NCBI RefSeq assembly: GCF_030732865.1
Contig: NZ_JASHKB010000010.1
Coordinates: forward strand, 1 to 64,000
From: Roseitalea sp. MMSF_3546
Lineage (GTDB): Bacteria > Pseudomonadota > Alphaproteobacteria > Rhizobiales > Rhizobiaceae
DNA length: 64,000 bases
Direction of reading: 5' to 3'
Shown here: positions 63,260 through 64,000 of the stretch, in pieces
Layout of the letters: each line of letters starts with the position of its first letter
How positions within the stretch are numbered: position 1 is the stretch's first letter
Made by a program: the position numbers and the translations under genes
Notes under the pieces: generated by a model
What the model was told of the DNA's origin: nothing
Seen by the model: the letters and a program-made list of their open reading frames with translations, nothing else
Databases searched by the model: none

Positions 63260-64000
63260 TCAAAACCTGATTCGCCCGCGCAGGCTCACCGTCGTCTGCG
63301 CGCTTTCGTCGTTGAAGAGTGTGGTCGAGGCCGACACACCGATCGAAGAGCCGCCCTCAAATGACGCATAGACCCCGCCGGCGAGCGTCAGCGTGTCGCG
63401 CGCCGGATCGTCGACGGTCACGCCCGTGGTGAAGCCGGTGTTCTGCGCCGTCACGGTGAGGATCTCGCCATCATCGAGCAGTTCGCGCCCGTAGGTCAGG
63501 CTCAGATTGGGCACGATGATGCCCCAATCGCGCTCGACGGGACGGGCAAGGCGCCCGGTGACCGAGAGCCGCGCCGATCGCGCATGCTGTTCGGGAACGG
63601 CGAAGGCCGGTGCGCCGGCCGAGGTCTCGGTGTAGGCGTCGATCGTCGTCGACTGGTAGTCGAGACTGACCGAACCGCCGACGAGGAACGGGCTGTCGAG
63701 CAGCGGCACGTCCGCGCCGGCCCGCACGCTCGCGGCAAAGGTGCGCGAGGCCGTGGAGCCGGAGGCCGAGCCCAGCCCGTCGACATTGCGCATCCGGTCG
63801 ATCTCGCCGACGCCGTAGCTGACCACGCCGTTGAGATAGGCGAACTCGTTGGGCTGCCAGCCGGCATAGGCCAGGGCCGTGACGACGCCGACATCGTTGG
63901 TGCCGCCGCCCTCGTCGAAGGTGCCGTCGACACGGCCGAAATTGAACGCCGCGCCGACCGCAAGGCGGGGCCCGAACAGCCGGTCGATGCCGATGGTCGC
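63260..64000 (-). CDS. autotransporter-type outer-membrane beta-barrel domain (C-terminal part)
   Basis: The reading frame is open to the right edge and ends in a classic autotransporter/outer-membrane barrel C-terminus: alternating hydrophobic strands (GGVYASFEGGSSIGVSAS, TTVSLRGRIRF) with a terminal Phe. About 246 residues are visible, enough for most of a 12-strand barrel (GPRLAVGAAFNFGRVDG, YLNGVVSYGVGEID). The passenger domain lies outside the window. It is probably expressed separately from the small protein downstream, 11 bp away. Confidence 0.78.
   Translation of the reverse strand, partial: ATIGIDRLFGPRLAVGAAFNFGRVDGTFDEGGGTNDVGVVTALAYAGWQPNEFAYLNGVVSYGVGEIDRMRNVDGLGSASGSTASRTFAASVRAGADVPLLDSPFLVGGSVSLDYQSTTIDAYTETSAGAPAFAVPEQHARSARLSVTGRLARPVERDWGIIVPNLSLTYGRELLDDGEILTVTAQNTGFTTGVTVDDPARDTLTLAGGVYASFEGGSSIGVSASTTLFNDESAQTTVSLRGRIRF

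Overview
The window looks like an accessory, catabolism-rich stretch of a GC-rich alphaproteobacterial chromosome (codon choice strongly G/C-ending; Rhizobiales- or Rhodobacterales-type gene content: several ABC importers, a TctABC-type tripartite carboxylate importer, LacI/IclR/AraC regulators, a cox-like molybdenum hydroxylase cluster). The taxonomic placement is inference from gene content only. I see no tRNA, rRNA, CRISPR array, integrase or insertion sequence.

Layout. (1) 1-2.4 kb, minus strand: a sulfur module with a periplasmic rhodanese, a YeeE/YedE transporter and a truncated exported protein. (2) 2.8-4.3 kb, plus: a KefB-like antiporter interrupted by a one-base frameshift. (3) 4.4-17.6 kb: a two-armed catabolic island. 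A plus-strand pair (enolase-superfamily dehydratase, cytosolic ceramidase-like hydrolase) converges on a long minus-strand operon (RraA-like aldolase, amidohydrolase, dipeptide-type ABC importer, second enolase-superfamily enzyme, AstE-like deacylase). Both arms carry the same 16-bp palindromic operator, ACTTTAAC-type, and a LacI-family repressor sits beside one of them. (4) 18.0-19.5 kb: renalase-like oxidase converging on a MobA/MocA-like nucleotidyltransferase.

(5) 19.6-42.4 kb, minus: the most unusual region. In transcription order it holds a Liv-type binding protein, an Fe-ADH relative, an AraC regulator, LivH, LivM, LivG, a LivF fused to a Tm-1-like domain, a PEP-hydrolase-like TIM barrel, a 1012-residue SPFH/flotillin-like protein with 33 consecutive 11-residue repeats, two CoxG-like SRPBCC proteins, the FAD, 2Fe-2S and split molybdopterin subunits of a molybdenum hydroxylase, CoxD-like and CoxE-like maturation proteins, an amidohydrolase, a metallo-beta-lactamase-fold lactonase, an SMP-30/isochorismatase fusion lacking the usual nucleophilic cysteine, and the nucleotidyltransferase. 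Most of these genes overlap or abut, so they are probably co-expressed.

(6) 42.7-50.3 kb, plus: TctC-TctA-TctB importer, LacI regulator and two sulfatases, with three copies of a TGTNCTCGAGNACA operator in front of the importer and the first sulfatase. (7) 50.4-62.9 kb, plus: a solute-binding-like protein without a signal peptide, an IclR regulator, a ribose-type ABC importer with two permeases, then SDR dehydrogenase, CaiB-type CoA-transferase, mutarotase-like protein, single-chain class I CoA-transferase and SMP-30 lactonase, which together resemble a sugar or sugar-acid degradation route. (8) 63.0-64.0 kb, minus: a short cysteine-containing protein of unknown function and the C-terminal barrel of an autotransporter that runs off the window.
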